From Symbiodinium natans (taxonomy: Eukaryota; Sar; Dinophyceae; Suessiales; Symbiodiniaceae), in the NCBI GenBank assembly GCA_905221605.1, contig CAJNDS010000225.1:1-64000 (forward strand): a stretch of 64,000 nt of DNA, read 5' to 3'. The translations under genes were made by a program, and so were the position numbers. Position 1 is the stretch's first letter. Every line of letters starts with the position of its first letter. Shown here piece after piece: positions 33,923 to 44,440 of the stretch. Below the pieces are notes generated by a model. That model saw only the letters and a list, made by a program, of their open reading frames with translations, had not been told where the DNA came from and did no database searches.

Positions 33923-35952
33923 TCATGCAGCGTCACGCTTGGCTAAGTCTTCGCCCTCGGGGACCTTTTTGCCGGATTCCGGGTCAATGACCCCCTTGCC
34001 CATCGTGCTCTGTGGCTGTGGCTGTGGCATGGCATCCATCATGTTCGGTCTCACAACCACTTCAAAGATGAGCAAGAAAACGGCAGATCCAGCCTCAGTC
34101 TGAAGGTGGGCAGCACTTGGTGACATCTCTACCTGACTACTCCTCCCAATGTTGCAATGTTCGCCATACTTGGGGCAGAGAGGCGGCTTGCTGTGCAGAG
34201 TACGCCGCCTGTGTAGAGGTCTGCAAGAACCAGCGTGTCAGCCACGGCCCAGCAGTCTGTCCCACACCACCCAAGAGCAACGTCCAGAAGGATGCTCGAT
34301 TGGAGTCCAGCCAGGAGCCTGCGAGAGTATGCGGAACCCCCATTTTTGGTTCTTTGAGCGCATGTTCAAAGTTCAACGGCTAACACTAGCCAACATGAGG
34401 GGCATATGCAAATCACTGCAATCCCTGGAGGAACCTTGGGGTAAGAGGTGTCGCGTCATAACTCCTCGGCCAATGGCATCTGAGATGTAGATGCAAGGAA
34501 ACAGCAGAGAGTCAGCCACCAATAGCGTCCAGCCGTCTTGGAGGCAAATCCTTTGCTTCTCAGATCGAGATCGATTAAGGGGAACCCTTGTTCGAGAGGC
34601 CTAGAGATGTCTGAAGGGCAGGTGCTTGGTGCTTCGCTACACAGGTCCCTGTGAATGCAAGAGGCTTTCGGGCTCATGCTTCCAAGGCTCAGGACAGCAC
34701 CGAGGATGGCGACCACCGAAAACATTCGGATCATAGCTCTCTCTGAGAAAATCTTCGATAAGCTGCCCTGTATAAACTTCCCAGGTATGCACATGAGGAA
34801 AGTCAGGGCGACGAAAAAGCCGATGGTGTGAAGCTCCCAGCCGTAGTTTTGCCTCGAGCACGTGCGAAGCGTGTAGCTATGTTAGCGACTACTTGACCAC
34901 AATCTGAGCTCCAATTCTTTGGCAAGCTGCTGGAGGAAAAGCGCGGTCGCACCTTCCAAGGCCGTGATCAAGTAGCCACGCAGGCCGGTCATGGCCAAGC
35001 ATCCTACCACCACCTTCCTCTGACGTGCCAGCGCAGCCTGATGCTGCGACACGGGCGACATGGACTGAGTGGATTGCGAGTCGGTTTCAACAGAAGCCAC
35101 GGAAGCTTGATCCGTGCTCTGGGCACTTTGGGCACTTTGGGCACTTTGGGCGCTTTGGGCACTTTGGGCACTTTGGGCACTCCCAGGCTGTGGTGCGTTT
35201 TGTGCGGGGGCTTCCAACTTCGCTGGAAAGCACAAAGCGACCGCCAGGGCAGTGCCCAGTGTCAAGATCACTTTCATGACACCCAGTTGCCAAAACTGAG
35301 GGCCAAACTGCCCCTGGCAGGGAGTCACTGTGTGGTAGAAGGCTGCTAACAGGGGCCCCAGGCCGCAGCCGAGCATGTTTGCAAAGAGGAAACGGACCAT
35401 GTGCTGGGATTTCTCTGATGGGCGACTGCCCTTGGCAATGCAAACTAAGCCGACCTGCGAGGCTGCCCCGGCCCCCAAGCCTGCAAGAATGCGGCTCAGA
35501 AGGAGGAGGGCGGCAAGGCCCTGCTGCCACTCTAACTCCTCCCCGCGGCCGACATAAATGAGACCCGTTGGAACACAGTACAGCAGTGGACCACATGTGC
35601 AGCACAACATGGGCCAGAAGATGGCCCGTCTGGCGTGGGTGCTCCAGAGCTGCGGGTAGAAGCACTGGAGGACGGTTGAGAAAGCCGCCCCAGCCAGGTT
35701 TGCTGCCATGAAAATGCCAATCAGCAAACCTGAAAACGCCGCTGACTGGTCCACAGCTCTCGACACATCGTATGCATCCACGATTGCGGCGGTGTTGCTG
35801 GCCAGCATGTTGCATTGTGCCAAGACGATGACATCCACTGCAATCTGGATGCCATGACGACTCCGGGCCCTGCAGCAAAGGCCCGCAAGCACTAGCCCCG
35901 CGACTGCCACCGAGGTCACGGCCGGAATCGCTTCGGACCAAGGTTGGCACAT
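33923..35952 (-). CDS. Major facilitator superfamily transporter
   Basis: Starts at ATG 35952 (MCQPWSEAIPAVTSVAVAGL). A GTG-initiated frame extends 23 codons further but is probably leader or intron. Exon 1 (34898-35952) carries about eight helices, e.g. QIAVDVIVLAQCNMLASNT, AAFSGLLIGIFMAANLAGA and GLAALLLLSRILAGLGAGAA, the last an MFS motif-like Gly-rich helix. A cytoplasmic loop with Ala-Gln-Ser repeats follows. A 44-nt intron (34854-34897, GT..GAG|G, phase 2) joins NYGWELHTIGFFVALTFLMC, then SVVAILGAVLSLGSM. Later exons lie at about 34240-34320 (SNRASFWTLLLGGVGQTAG) and 33923-34100 (AGSAVFLLIFEVVVRP, then a polar tail to the stop). Their joins are not fixed. The substrate is unknown. It resembles the dinoflagellate MFS/SPX-like carriers. 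Confidence 0.85.
35118..35182 (-). repeat. 9-bp tandem repeat encoding Ala-Gln-Ser
   Basis: Seven units of tttgggcac (one cgc variant). In frame on the minus strand they read SAQ repeats in the loop between the two halves of the MFS transporter. The edge unit (gggcactccc) resembles the dispersed GGAGTGCCCAA repeat. Confidence 0.93.
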
Positions 35953-36173
35953 CTCAATCTCTGATCTAACTTGTGGATCACTCTTTGGGAATTCGAGCCA
36001 AGTGCCTGCTCTTACTTGCACTTTTCAAAGCACCGCATGACATTCACAGTGTTCCTCCGCAGTCTGGGGACATGAGTCTTGCAGCTTGGGGCACTGATGG
36101 AGTCCGGCCAATCCATGCTTGGACTGCAGCCGTGACGTGTACGATGTGTACGTTTGGGTTCTTTCAAGCTTTG

Positions 36174-36410
36174 CTATCTCTTCGCATCCAAACTGCCTGT
36201 GTCTGCGCTGACTTTTTGCAAGGCTGCGGTGGAACTGTGGGCAATCGCCAGCGCTGCGGACATGCGCATGAGCCAAGAGCACGACTGGATGATTGCCAGG
36301 AGGGCCAAACAGTTCTCTCCCAGGGATTCGGGAATGCTGGGCTCAATGGCTGTCCCCCGTGTCTCACACCGACCACCGGAGCAAGCCACGATCCGCAGAA
36401 GTTCCATCAT
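36174..36410 (-). CDS. Unidentified exon, membrane-type
   Basis: The minus frame reads IVACSGGRCETRGTAIEPSI, then PESLGENCLALLAIIQSCSW, then LMRMSAALAIAHSSTAALQK, followed by a possible donor (CAAAAA|GTCAGC). Third-position GC and the hydrophobic run suggest a true exon with one or two helices, possibly the end of a second transporter upstream of the MFS gene. The 374-codon plus-strand frame over this region is its shadow. Confidence 0.45.
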   Translation of the reverse strand: MMELLRIVACSGGRCETRGTAIEPSIPESLGENCLALLAIIQSCSWLMRMSAALAIAHSSTAALQKVSADTGSLDAKR

Positions 36411-37765
36411 GCCAAGTTCTCAACAAAAAGCACGACAACCAGCCAAACCCCGCTGATTCTTTACGAGGCAAAACAAGGAAGCGTCGAAGTAAACCTAGCC
36501 GTCTACTCTGCTCTCTGCCAGGCTCTTAAGCGCGGATCACCTTGGCAGCAATCAGGCCGGCATGCTGAGGGAAACTCGCGGGCAACAGGCCATCCCACCG
36601 CTGGCCATCTTCCACATGCAAGCATGGAGGCCGCAACTCAAGGGCTCGCCCTCCGAGCCCCTGACAGTCCAACTGGCTGGGGTTTGGCAACGGTAGAAGT
36701 CCGTCCGGTTCACCACCTGAACTCTCAAGTCACATCACGAACCTACACTGCGGACCAGGGCCCAACGCCGACGCACATGTCACACATCACATTGGAGCTT
36801 TTCTGCGGCCTCGACTTTAGAGTCTCGCAGCAGCAACACCGAAACAGGTGGGTGAGACGCTTCATTTCCTTCTATGCTTTCGGGATAAAATCTCTTGCCG
36901 CAACCTTCAGAAGAAATGTCATAAGAAGTGCTTACCACATGCTTGCCATTGTTTGCTGCACTCATGTTGCGACCGTCATCATGAAGGCGAGGCTGCTAGC
37001 GGCGTGGCCTCCGCAGAAGCTGTGCCATATCACGCGCCGCACACTCTCACAAGCAAGCTCAGAGTCGAGGGTATTAAGAAGTGCTAAGACTCGCTAAGCC
37101 TCGTTAAGGCTTTCAAGTCGTTAATTGAAGAGGCCCTCGATCCTTGCGCAGCCTGCTAAAATAATTCTTCCTTGCAAGCACCCTTTTCATGCCCCCAGTT
37201 TCGCACGTTTCTCCTCCCGTACATCGGGCTTGCGGGCCTTGGGCATAGGGTCTTTGGGATGATTCTGGGGGGTTTGTATGGATCGATGGCTGTGGGATCA
37301 GGCAGTGGTCCTCCTCCCCTCAGCCCATCTGCAACCGTCATCCGGTTTCAATCGGAGTGTATTGGAGTTCTTACCGCCCCAGATACCTACAGAGTCAGCA
37401 ACTCCAACATGGTCAAGTGCTCGCGTGAAAGTGCCAGTGCCCTGCGGTGCCGTGATGTGCCCATCTCTGTCGCTTCGCTGCCACTTCTTTCGACCCACAT
37501 GGTTATGAAGTGTTATGAAGGGGTCTCAGGGCTTTCTTGTGCTCTGAAGCGTGGCTCACGGACAATGCAAAGAAAAAGTGCTCCAGAGGACTCCAGAGTG
37601 CACGACTTGGGCTAAGCCGACGGCTGTTACCTTGCCAGCAGCTAAGCCGCTGCCCGCAAAGAAGCCACCACCAGGGCGACGGTCGTGGAAGCGTGTCCTA
37701 GCAGGTCCCGGGCGAAAGTGACGCCAAGCTGAGCTTTGCGAAGCATGCAGAAGGTGACAGTTGGC
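36411..37765. other. No identified gene
   Basis: A minus stretch near 37400-37470 (RDGHITAPQGTGTFTRALDH, then a GTAGGTATC donor-like site) is the best exon candidate. Confidence 0.35.
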
Positions 37766-39163
37766 TCAGCGCGCTCGGGGTCGGGTTTTGCGAAGTCTTA
37801 CGCCACAAGGAGAACCCTTACATTCCCAAGGGAGCTCGCCATCTGTGAAGCCAAGAGTCAAGAACGGGTTCAGGTAAGGTCCTCGGCTGCAACATGCTGC
37901 AAGTGCCCACGGCTGCACTCCCCTGCCATGCATTTGAAGGATGTCGACGGGAGCGAAGGGTGGCAACTCGGTGCGGGCAGGAGCTCCCATTTCGTTGCCT
38001 TGGCGTATTGGGGCCCGTGGCTCGAAGCAGCCCACGTCCTGTGAGGCTGGTAGCCTCGGGAAGCGTTATTGCCAGACTGTTCTGATCCGTGAACAGATTT
38101 CGCAATAAGGTGCTGTCTCTACTCAGAAGGATCGCTGAAAAGTCTCGGAAGTCAAGAGACTTGAAGGTGGCCGCTTCCATGGCCCTCGCAAGTCTCCGGT
38201 GCCTTCGTGCACCCTTGCTGCGTCCTTCACTGAGCACTGCCAGAGGACTTCTTGCAGATGTGGGCAGTCATTCCGAGTTGATTCCGCCAAGTTCTGCCGA
38301 GCTTCTGCTGCGGCTGGGGCGCTCAAAGGTGGCAGCGCACGGCCAATGCAAAGGCACCTCAGATGGACAACTTTCGTCAGTGCTTTGCCTGGCCAGCCTA
38401 CAGGGACTTAGCGACATGTGTTCAGTGCAAAGTAGTTTGAGCGACAAAAGAAAACAACATACCTAAATCGAGGTCGTTGGGCAAGCGCCGTCTGTCTTTG
38501 GCAGCCGCTGTTTCGGCTGGGGTCCCGACCGCGGGTTCGTTCACCCCATGCGATGAGCGGGAGAGGTCGGAGTCGGAGGTCCTCCCGACAAGCGCGATGT
38601 CAACAAGGCCCTCTGTCTTTTCAGCTGCGCTGCTTGGAGATGCTTTGAAAGGGTCCTCCTCTTTAAGGAGTCCTGGCTTCCAGCCTCCCCCGCCCTAGCC
38701 TCTGCACATGCTGCACAGACAAATCTGCCTGACACATGCCGCGCAAAAGTGCCTTGCAGTGCCGTGCAAAGCGCCTCCAGCCGTAGGTTCGGCTCTGAGG
38801 GATAGCGGGGGCGCATCATTGCATCGGGCAAACCAGCCTGAAACCAGTCTGCAAGTTGCGTGTATTTGCATTGCCAATCATGATCAATCATGCCAATCAT
38901 GTCCAGTCAGATGCCGTCTTCTGAGACTCTTGAGATCTCTTGAGATTCTGTGGCACTGCCTTCACAGGCACCATCTCGCAGGAAGGCAGGATCTTGCAGA
39001 GTGGCTCCACATGCTTTCCACGCCGCATCGCGCGGGTTAAAGAGCCGGCATTCGTAAAGCTGATATTCAGGCTGTCATATCCTGAAGGCGGGGTTGTGCC
39101 CGAAAGGGCGACTAATTGGCGGCTTACAAAGCAGAGCCAGCACAACCAGTTGCTAAATATCAT
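37766..39163 (-). CDS. Unidentified gene, four to five exons
   Basis: Minus-strand exon candidates in order: about 38960-39120 (SGYDSLNISFTNAGSLTRAM, then GKHVEPLCKILPSCEMVPV); about 38700-38830 (SEPNLRLEALCTALQGTFAR); 38465-38680 (LLKEEDPFKASPSSAAEKTE, then LVDIALVGRTSDSDLSRSSH, ending at donor GATTTAG|GTATGT); about 38050-38180 (FKSLDFRDFSAILLSRDSTL, then RNLFTDQNSLAITLPEA); about 37800-37870 (PYLNPFLTLGFTDGELPWE). Residue choice and donor sites look real. No family is recognised. Grouping into one gene is by order only. Confidence 0.42.
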
Positions 39164-39610
39164 CCCAGGCTCTCAGGTGTGTGACCGGATGTGGTCTGAA
39201 ATCTGCTTCACGCAGCTTGTAAAGCCTCTTCTTGGGAAAGCAACTCCGAGCATAAGCCGTGTGTGTGTGTGTGTCTGTGATCCTACCATACCCCACCCTT
39301 ACGCTGACATCATCTGGATCACACCAAAGAGGTGCTGCAAAGTCGGCGAAGCACTTCCCGAGCTTTGGCACTCGCGAAGTTTTGCTTGGGCCCTTTAAGC
39401 CTGGAAGTATCTTTGAGTCTCAATCTCGTTTCAAGCCTTGAAGTACCTATAAGTCTCAATCGCCCAGATTTTGCTTCCGGGGACTCGCTGAAACGTAGCA
39501 CTTCTTGCTGCGCTTTCTGCTGCGTTGTCTCCATGGCTAAGGCGCCATCAGTACCAGAGGAGCTCAAAGCTAAAGACATCTGAATTCTATCCCTAGTGAC
39601 CTTAACTCTG

Positions 39611-39646
39611 CTGCCTGGGCTGCCTGGGCTGCCTGGGCTGCCTGTC
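39611..39646. repeat. 9-bp tandem repeat ctgcctggg x4
   Basis: Four consecutive units. They would read Gly-Ser-Pro on the minus strand, but coding status is unclear. Confidence 0.9.
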
Positions 39647-39856
39647 TGACCACGGCCATGAATTGCACAGGTACAATCATGTCGAACGAAGTGCCAGGCA
39701 ACATTGTAACTACTGTCTACTGCAGCCGAAGCAGCGCGACGGACAAGCTTGCTGTAACTAGGAACTTGTCCGTGCCACATGTGCCACTGTGCCACCACTG
39801 TCCGGCAATGACGTGCCAAACGAGTTTTTGCAGCGCGTCTCTCTGGGCAGCGGACT

Positions 39857-40541
39857 CTAAGTCCGATGTTCTTCAAGGGCACACCAAGCGGTGAGGCGAG
39901 CTTCGGCGACCTCAATCGCTGCAACGACCTCAACCTCAACATGGGTCCCTGTCCCAAGTCAAACTCATGAGCCCTCATGCTGGTCTGTGATGGTCTATGA
40001 TGGTCTGTGCTTCACCTCGGGAACTGCAATCCCATCATCCTGCTACTGCGGCCTCCCCAGCGGGTCCCCCGTGCATGCGCAGCAGACCTTTTTCACCGAG
40101 TCAGAGAAAGTCCGGCATGCGGCGCAGCGGCACATCTACCGCCATGCCCCTCATTGGCATCAAGAGGAGAACCCCCGCGCAGGGTCCTGCAGAGTTCTGC
40201 CAAGCCTCTACGCGCGTGATTTCGTGCAGGGCATTCTGCGACTGGTCGAGGGCTTCTGCACTGCGGCTGGCTGCCTGTTCTGCCCAAGCTTTGGCCGATC
40301 TGGTGTGAATCATTCCAGCCACATGAGCCGTGAAGTGTGCTGCGTCACGCACGTCCTTGACGATATCCTCCGGGTCAGGTCCACATGAAGTCAACAATGA
40401 TTCAACACAGCAGCTGAAGAGTCCTGCCTCCAAGCATGCTCGGGGTGAGGCAAAGAACCAGCCACAGCTGCTGAAGGGCCACCAGCCAGCCTCCTTGAGG
40501 TGGAAGCCGTTTATGTCTTGAAGTGCCTCTGGGGCCACCAT
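39857..40541 (-). CDS. Unidentified helical protein, 3' part
   Basis: A 146-codon open minus frame at 40101-40541 includes GPDPEDIVKDVRDAAHFTAH, then AWAEQAASRSAEALDQSQNA and LHEITRVEAW, a mostly helical Ala/Gln-rich segment. A terminal exon with exact borders (39857-39934, acceptor GTTGAG|GTT) reads VEVVAAIEVAEARLTAWCAL, then EEHRT and a TAG. Both look coiled-coil-like and probably share one gene, with an intron between about 40190 and 39935. Function unknown. Confidence 0.5.
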
Positions 40542-40773
40542 CCCGGAAAAGACCGGCGATTGGAAGGAGAAGCCCTTTGTAGAAACATGCTGATTGCTGC
40601 TCGCTCATATTAAGCACTTGCCTCTCCATACGGCTATTCATGTGTCACGGCTTGCGGTGAATCCACTCAGCTCAGCTCTTGAGCCGCAACACTCGCCCTG
40701 AAAAGCATGGCGCACGCACAGAGACAACTCGCAGGAGCCACATCACCGAACTGCTGCGCACAAAGCAGCTCTT

Positions 40774-41361
40774 TTAGGCCGACGGCGTGTTGCTGCTGCT
40801 TCGCTGCTGTCCAGACTGCAAAGCCAACTGGCCTACGGCACACCATTGCATGCCCGCACCTTCCCCTTGCCCCATCTTTTCAAGGAGCATCGCGGCCCCA
40901 AGTTTGGTGAAAGCGTTGGCTCGCTGCCAAGTAAGCGTCATCTGACGAAGAGTGTCGATATCCTCAGCTGGCGGTGCTTTTGGCCAAGCTGTGGGGATTG
41001 GGGCGGTTCGCACATGATCTCCTAAGCACTCCTTCAGTCCAAGCGGCGCCATTATCATACACGCTACGCTGACGAAGGGGCTTAAGCGGTCTCCGATCAC
41101 TGCGAACCGGCCAAACATGCCCAGGAAGCCGGGCGCCTGGTTGCAAATCCCACGCGGGCAAGAAAACTCACATGGATCAAGCCGTCCCTAACTCGAACAT
41201 GCCGTACCGCTGCCATACCAAAAAAGAAAGGCTATACCAGAGGACACCCCAAGGACCTTGGGCTGCAGAAAGTTCCCAAAGCGCGGTCTCAAGTATGAGC
41301 AAGTGCAGATGCTGAGCAGCATGACCACCAACAAGCCCTGGAAGTCAAAAAGGGCCGACAT
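40774..41361 (-). CDS. Kish (TMEM167) homologue
   Basis: Exon 1 (41257-41361) starts at ATG 41361 and reads MSALFDFQGLLVVMLLSICT, then CSYLRPRFGNFLQPK. Exon 2 from 41136 reads APGFLGMFGRFAVIGDRLSP, then FVSVACMIMAPLGLKE. The 120-nt intron 41137-41256 (AAG|GTCC..CAG|GCG) is phase 0 on both sides. The joined protein aligns without gaps to animal Kish-A (MSAIFNFQSLL, ICTCAYIRS, TGLLGIFWKCARIGERKSPY), a two-helix Golgi protein needed for constitutive secretion. Kish is about 72 residues, but here the frame stays open for about 75 more (CLGDHVRTAPIPTAWP and on, to a stop at 40774). Either there is a C-terminal extension or an intron starts near 41015 (CAT|GTGCGA). Confidence 0.93.
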
Positions 41362-41668
41362 GGTTCTTGTCCTGGGTACTTGTTCAAGTGTTGGGCTAGT
41401 TCAACCACGTGTGGGAGCAGAGTAGAGGCATAGCACCCGCACTTGTGGAAGGGCTTCCTTAAGGCTTTGACTTTAGAGATGTCCCCAGACTTGCCAATGC
41501 CAAAAATGCCAAGATTCCCCGGGCGGGGTCCACTGGGTCCACCAGTATTCGAGGCAACCCGCTTGGCTTGAGTTAAACGGCGCGGACACAACTCAAACTT
41601 GCACGTCAGCTCAACGACTTCTTGAGCCAACCTGCGCTTTATCTGCGCACCGTGAAAAGCCAATGAAT

Positions 41669-41884
41669 TCAATCATTCTGCTCAGGCTCTAGCCAGACCA
41701 GTGGTGACACAGCTTCGCCGGAACCTTCAGTACACATCATACAGGCATGACCTAAACTGCACCGGCGAACTGATGTCTCATTTACAGCCAGGCCGCTGAG
41801 AACAAGATCGTTGGCAACATCCTTTGTTTCTGGCGGCGCTCCGGTTACAGCCCGCGTTTCTTGAAACATCAGCGACTTGGACAA
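41669..41884 (-). CDS. Unidentified C-terminal exon or small ORF
   Basis: The minus frame from ATG 41884 reads MSKSLMFQETRAVTGAPPET, then KDVANDLVLSGLAVNETSVR, then CSLGHACMMCTEGSGEAVSP, ending EPEQND and a TGA at 41669. The Cys cluster C...HAC..C could bind metal. It lies directly upstream of kish on the same strand. Whether the ATG is a true start or an internal codon is unknown. Confidence 0.42.
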   Translation of the reverse strand: MSKSLMFQETRAVTGAPPETKDVANDLVLSGLAVNETSVRRCSLGHACMMCTEGSGEAVSPLVWLEPEQND

Positions 41885-42368
41885 ATGGAAGCCTTCCTTG
41901 ACACGCCCTGCCCCACAATGAGCTGAGCGGCGAGGACTGTGCCACCATGTATTCGCGGATCATCCCCGACCTCGCCAGAGGTACCGGCACGCGGAGACCC
42001 GGCAAAGAGTCGAAGAATGTCGAAGAATATCGAAAAGCACTTAGTGAGAGTTTTTCGCCTTGTACCGAACCCGGAAGCCTAGAAGCTTGACCACCCGGAC
42101 ATGGCCCACCATCTAGACTCTGGATATGACATGCTTTCACCCACGGAGACGGCATCGTCCACCTACAACCGAGACTTAAGGCGGTCACTGTGCTCCAGGT
42201 TGGGGCGAGGATCTCGTGGTCCTGTAAGGGCTCGGGAAGTGCCAGTGGGCTTCCAGAACGACTCGTGCAGCTGACGCAACGATGCAAACCCACACTTTGT
42301 CGCAGAAGGCGGGAAGTTCTTGCCGACGTCTGCGCCATCGCATGTGCAGGCAGCGCGCCCACATGCAG

Positions 42369-42900
42369 TCATGCGTTGATGCCGGGAATGGGCGGCCCCA
42401 CATCTAATTCGATCTGGGCATCGAATTCATCCCACTCCAGGCCCTCCACCTCAAAGTAGGTGTCACTTGCATGGAGGCGCAAGAACTCGTTGAGGATGAT
42501 TGCCTCGAATTGGCCAATGTCGTGGCCCACCCCTTGGCGTGTCAAACACCATGGCATGCATGGCAACAAAGAGGAGCGTGCAAAGAAATTGCAAATCAAC
42601 GGCCAATCAGCCTCGCTTTTGCAGCACACGGCACCTTCGACCTCCTTGAGCTGCAAACCTGGCCATCCGTCAGGCCTGCTGAGCGCTCGCTGCAGAGACG
42701 ACTGCACCTCAGGCACTGGCGTAAGCTCCGCTGAATGCTCCGCTGAGCGCCCTTCAGTTCCTTTCGGAGACTTTCGGGCTGGGGCTTCCACAAGGTCAAA
42801 TGGGACTTCCTCCGTGTCCTCTGGTGCTGTTTGTAGCCACACCGGCTGAAGCACCTGTGCGAATGCCGAAGAATCACAAGGAATGCCCGGCAATGTCCTT
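42369..42900 (-). CDS. Unidentified protein, long terminal exon
   Basis: An uninterrupted minus frame reads VWLQTAPEDTEEVPFDLVEA, then PARKSPKGTEGRSAEHSAEL. The C-terminal part is FEAIILNEFLRLHASDTYFE, then VEGLEWDEFDAQIELDVGPP, with a stop at 42369. The first half is charged and likely disordered; the last 50 residues look like a folded acidic domain. The frame may include a retained intron around 42550-42640, where composition turns Cys/Trp-rich. The family is not recognised. Confidence 0.48.
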
Positions 42901-43550
42901 GCAATGTCCTTGGTACCGCTCCTGCCGGCTGTCCTCGAGGAGTGTCCTGCAAGTTTCAGCCACTGGGTCATTGACTGTCGGGTTGGGAGGGGTGTGATGG
43001 GGGGTGGCAGGGGAGGGGGGGGAGAAGGTGATGGGCTGCTTCTACCAATGGCGCATCTGCAACCCCTACTTATCTCATGCTCTGAAACCGCGACAACTTG
43101 TTTTCCTAAACTGTTCCCCTGCCGTAAACCTATAGGATTTTCAACTCGAGGATCATCCAGTGACGTGGCAAGTCAAAGGGTCCGCAGTGCTTCATCGGAG
43201 CCAGGAAAGCCTTGCTGGTCGCTGGGCAGGAAGCCGACCTCGAAAAACCGAAGGGCAAGACTGGGTCGCACAACTGGGCAACCCAGCGCAAATCACGACC
43301 GGGGAGCGCACGCTACCAACAAAGCCACCAATGTGCAGCGTGGATGCTAGCCTCTAACTAACTGACCCCGACTTGATTCTGAGCAACGCTTCCGAAGTAG
43401 GTGCTTCATACTCTGTGCGTCCAGGCTGCCGTAGGTAGGCATCGAGCCTGTTTGGAACATATCATATCGAATAGCGACGACAACCTGTAAGACGTTAAGA
43501 CTTCTACGCAGCAAAAATCCGGCTGGCTGTGTACTGAGTGTATTGAGTGT

Positions 43551-43595
43551 ACTGGGTTGCCACCAAGTTGAGTGCACTGGGTTGCCACCAAGTTG
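43551..43595. repeat. 25-bp tandem duplication
   Basis: Two copies of actgggttgccaccaagttg spaced 25 bases apart. Confidence 0.9.
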
Positions 43596-43869
43596 CGCCA
43601 TGTTGCATCCCTGAGTGTTGGCAGTCAGTGGGGCAACTTTGTTCTGTGGTCCCTTTCTCATGCTTCCCGGCTCTTCAGTTCCTGTTGTCCCCGCAATGCT
43701 GCAAGCTGCTCAAGCCAACAACCTGGAGCATGAAACCTTCCATGAGCCCCAATGCACTTGCTTGGCTTTTGTACGCGCCTGGGAGATGCCACCAAGGAAT
43801 ACGCGGCGGCCCTGGGATGTGAACACAGGACTCAGCACACGCCCACATGCAAAGTTGAGCACTCAATGA

Positions 43870-44258
43870 CTCAACCCTTCGTTCCAACCTTCCTCCAGAA
43901 CTGGTCCCAGCGTCGTCTCCATCCAGTCGTCCGATCTCGCTCAGGACTACCTGCTGGGCACGGCCATCTACGAAACAGCGACAAAAAGCATGAGCCACTC
44001 TGCTCCGTTTAGCTTGGCCCTGATGAATGTATATCAGTATCTCTGTCTCATGCTTGCAACAAGGTGACAATCTGTTTGGTCTGCACATGACCACGCCTCA
44101 TCTAAGGCCTGCCGGACAAATCGCAGGCTGTCCGGGTCGGCCACCTCGGGCGGCAAGTTCGGTTGCACGACCTGTTGCGTTGCCCTTGTGATGGGGGGGG
44201 GGGGGTTCGGGGGCTTCCCAACAGGAGCCTCGCGGCGGAGGTTTGTTGAAACTCTCAC
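43870..44258 (-). CDS. Unidentified exons with a poly-Pro run
   Basis: At 44110-44240 the minus frame reads VGKPPNPPPPITRATQQVV, then QPNLPPEVADPDSLRFVRQA and LDEAW, with a possible donor GCGTG|GTCATG. At about 43880-43990 it reads DGRAQQVVLSEIGRLDGDDA, then GTSSGGRLERRVESL. The run of 14 G at about 44190 encodes the prolines. On the plus strand, 43930-44000 also reads sensibly (QSSDLAQDYLLGTAIYE), so this second block is uncertain. It may be part of the neighbouring hydrolase gene. Confidence 0.38.
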
Positions 44259-44440
44259 AGCTCCTCAAGCACTCCGCACGGCCTCATTGCTGGTCAGAGC
44301 CTTGTAAACATACCTTGGAACGGGATGTGCTACAATATGCCTGCTTACAACATGCTACAGAGGACAGCAAAGCTTCCCGGGTCGTGTCATCAAAACCAGC
44401 TAGACCAACGCATGTAGGTGCCATCAACCGCACAGAGCTG

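Noticed and set aside
35973-37097. 374-codon plus-strand reading frame
   Set aside because: Low-complexity composition without motifs. The opposite strand carries a better exon (36174-36410), and no other gene uses the plus strand.
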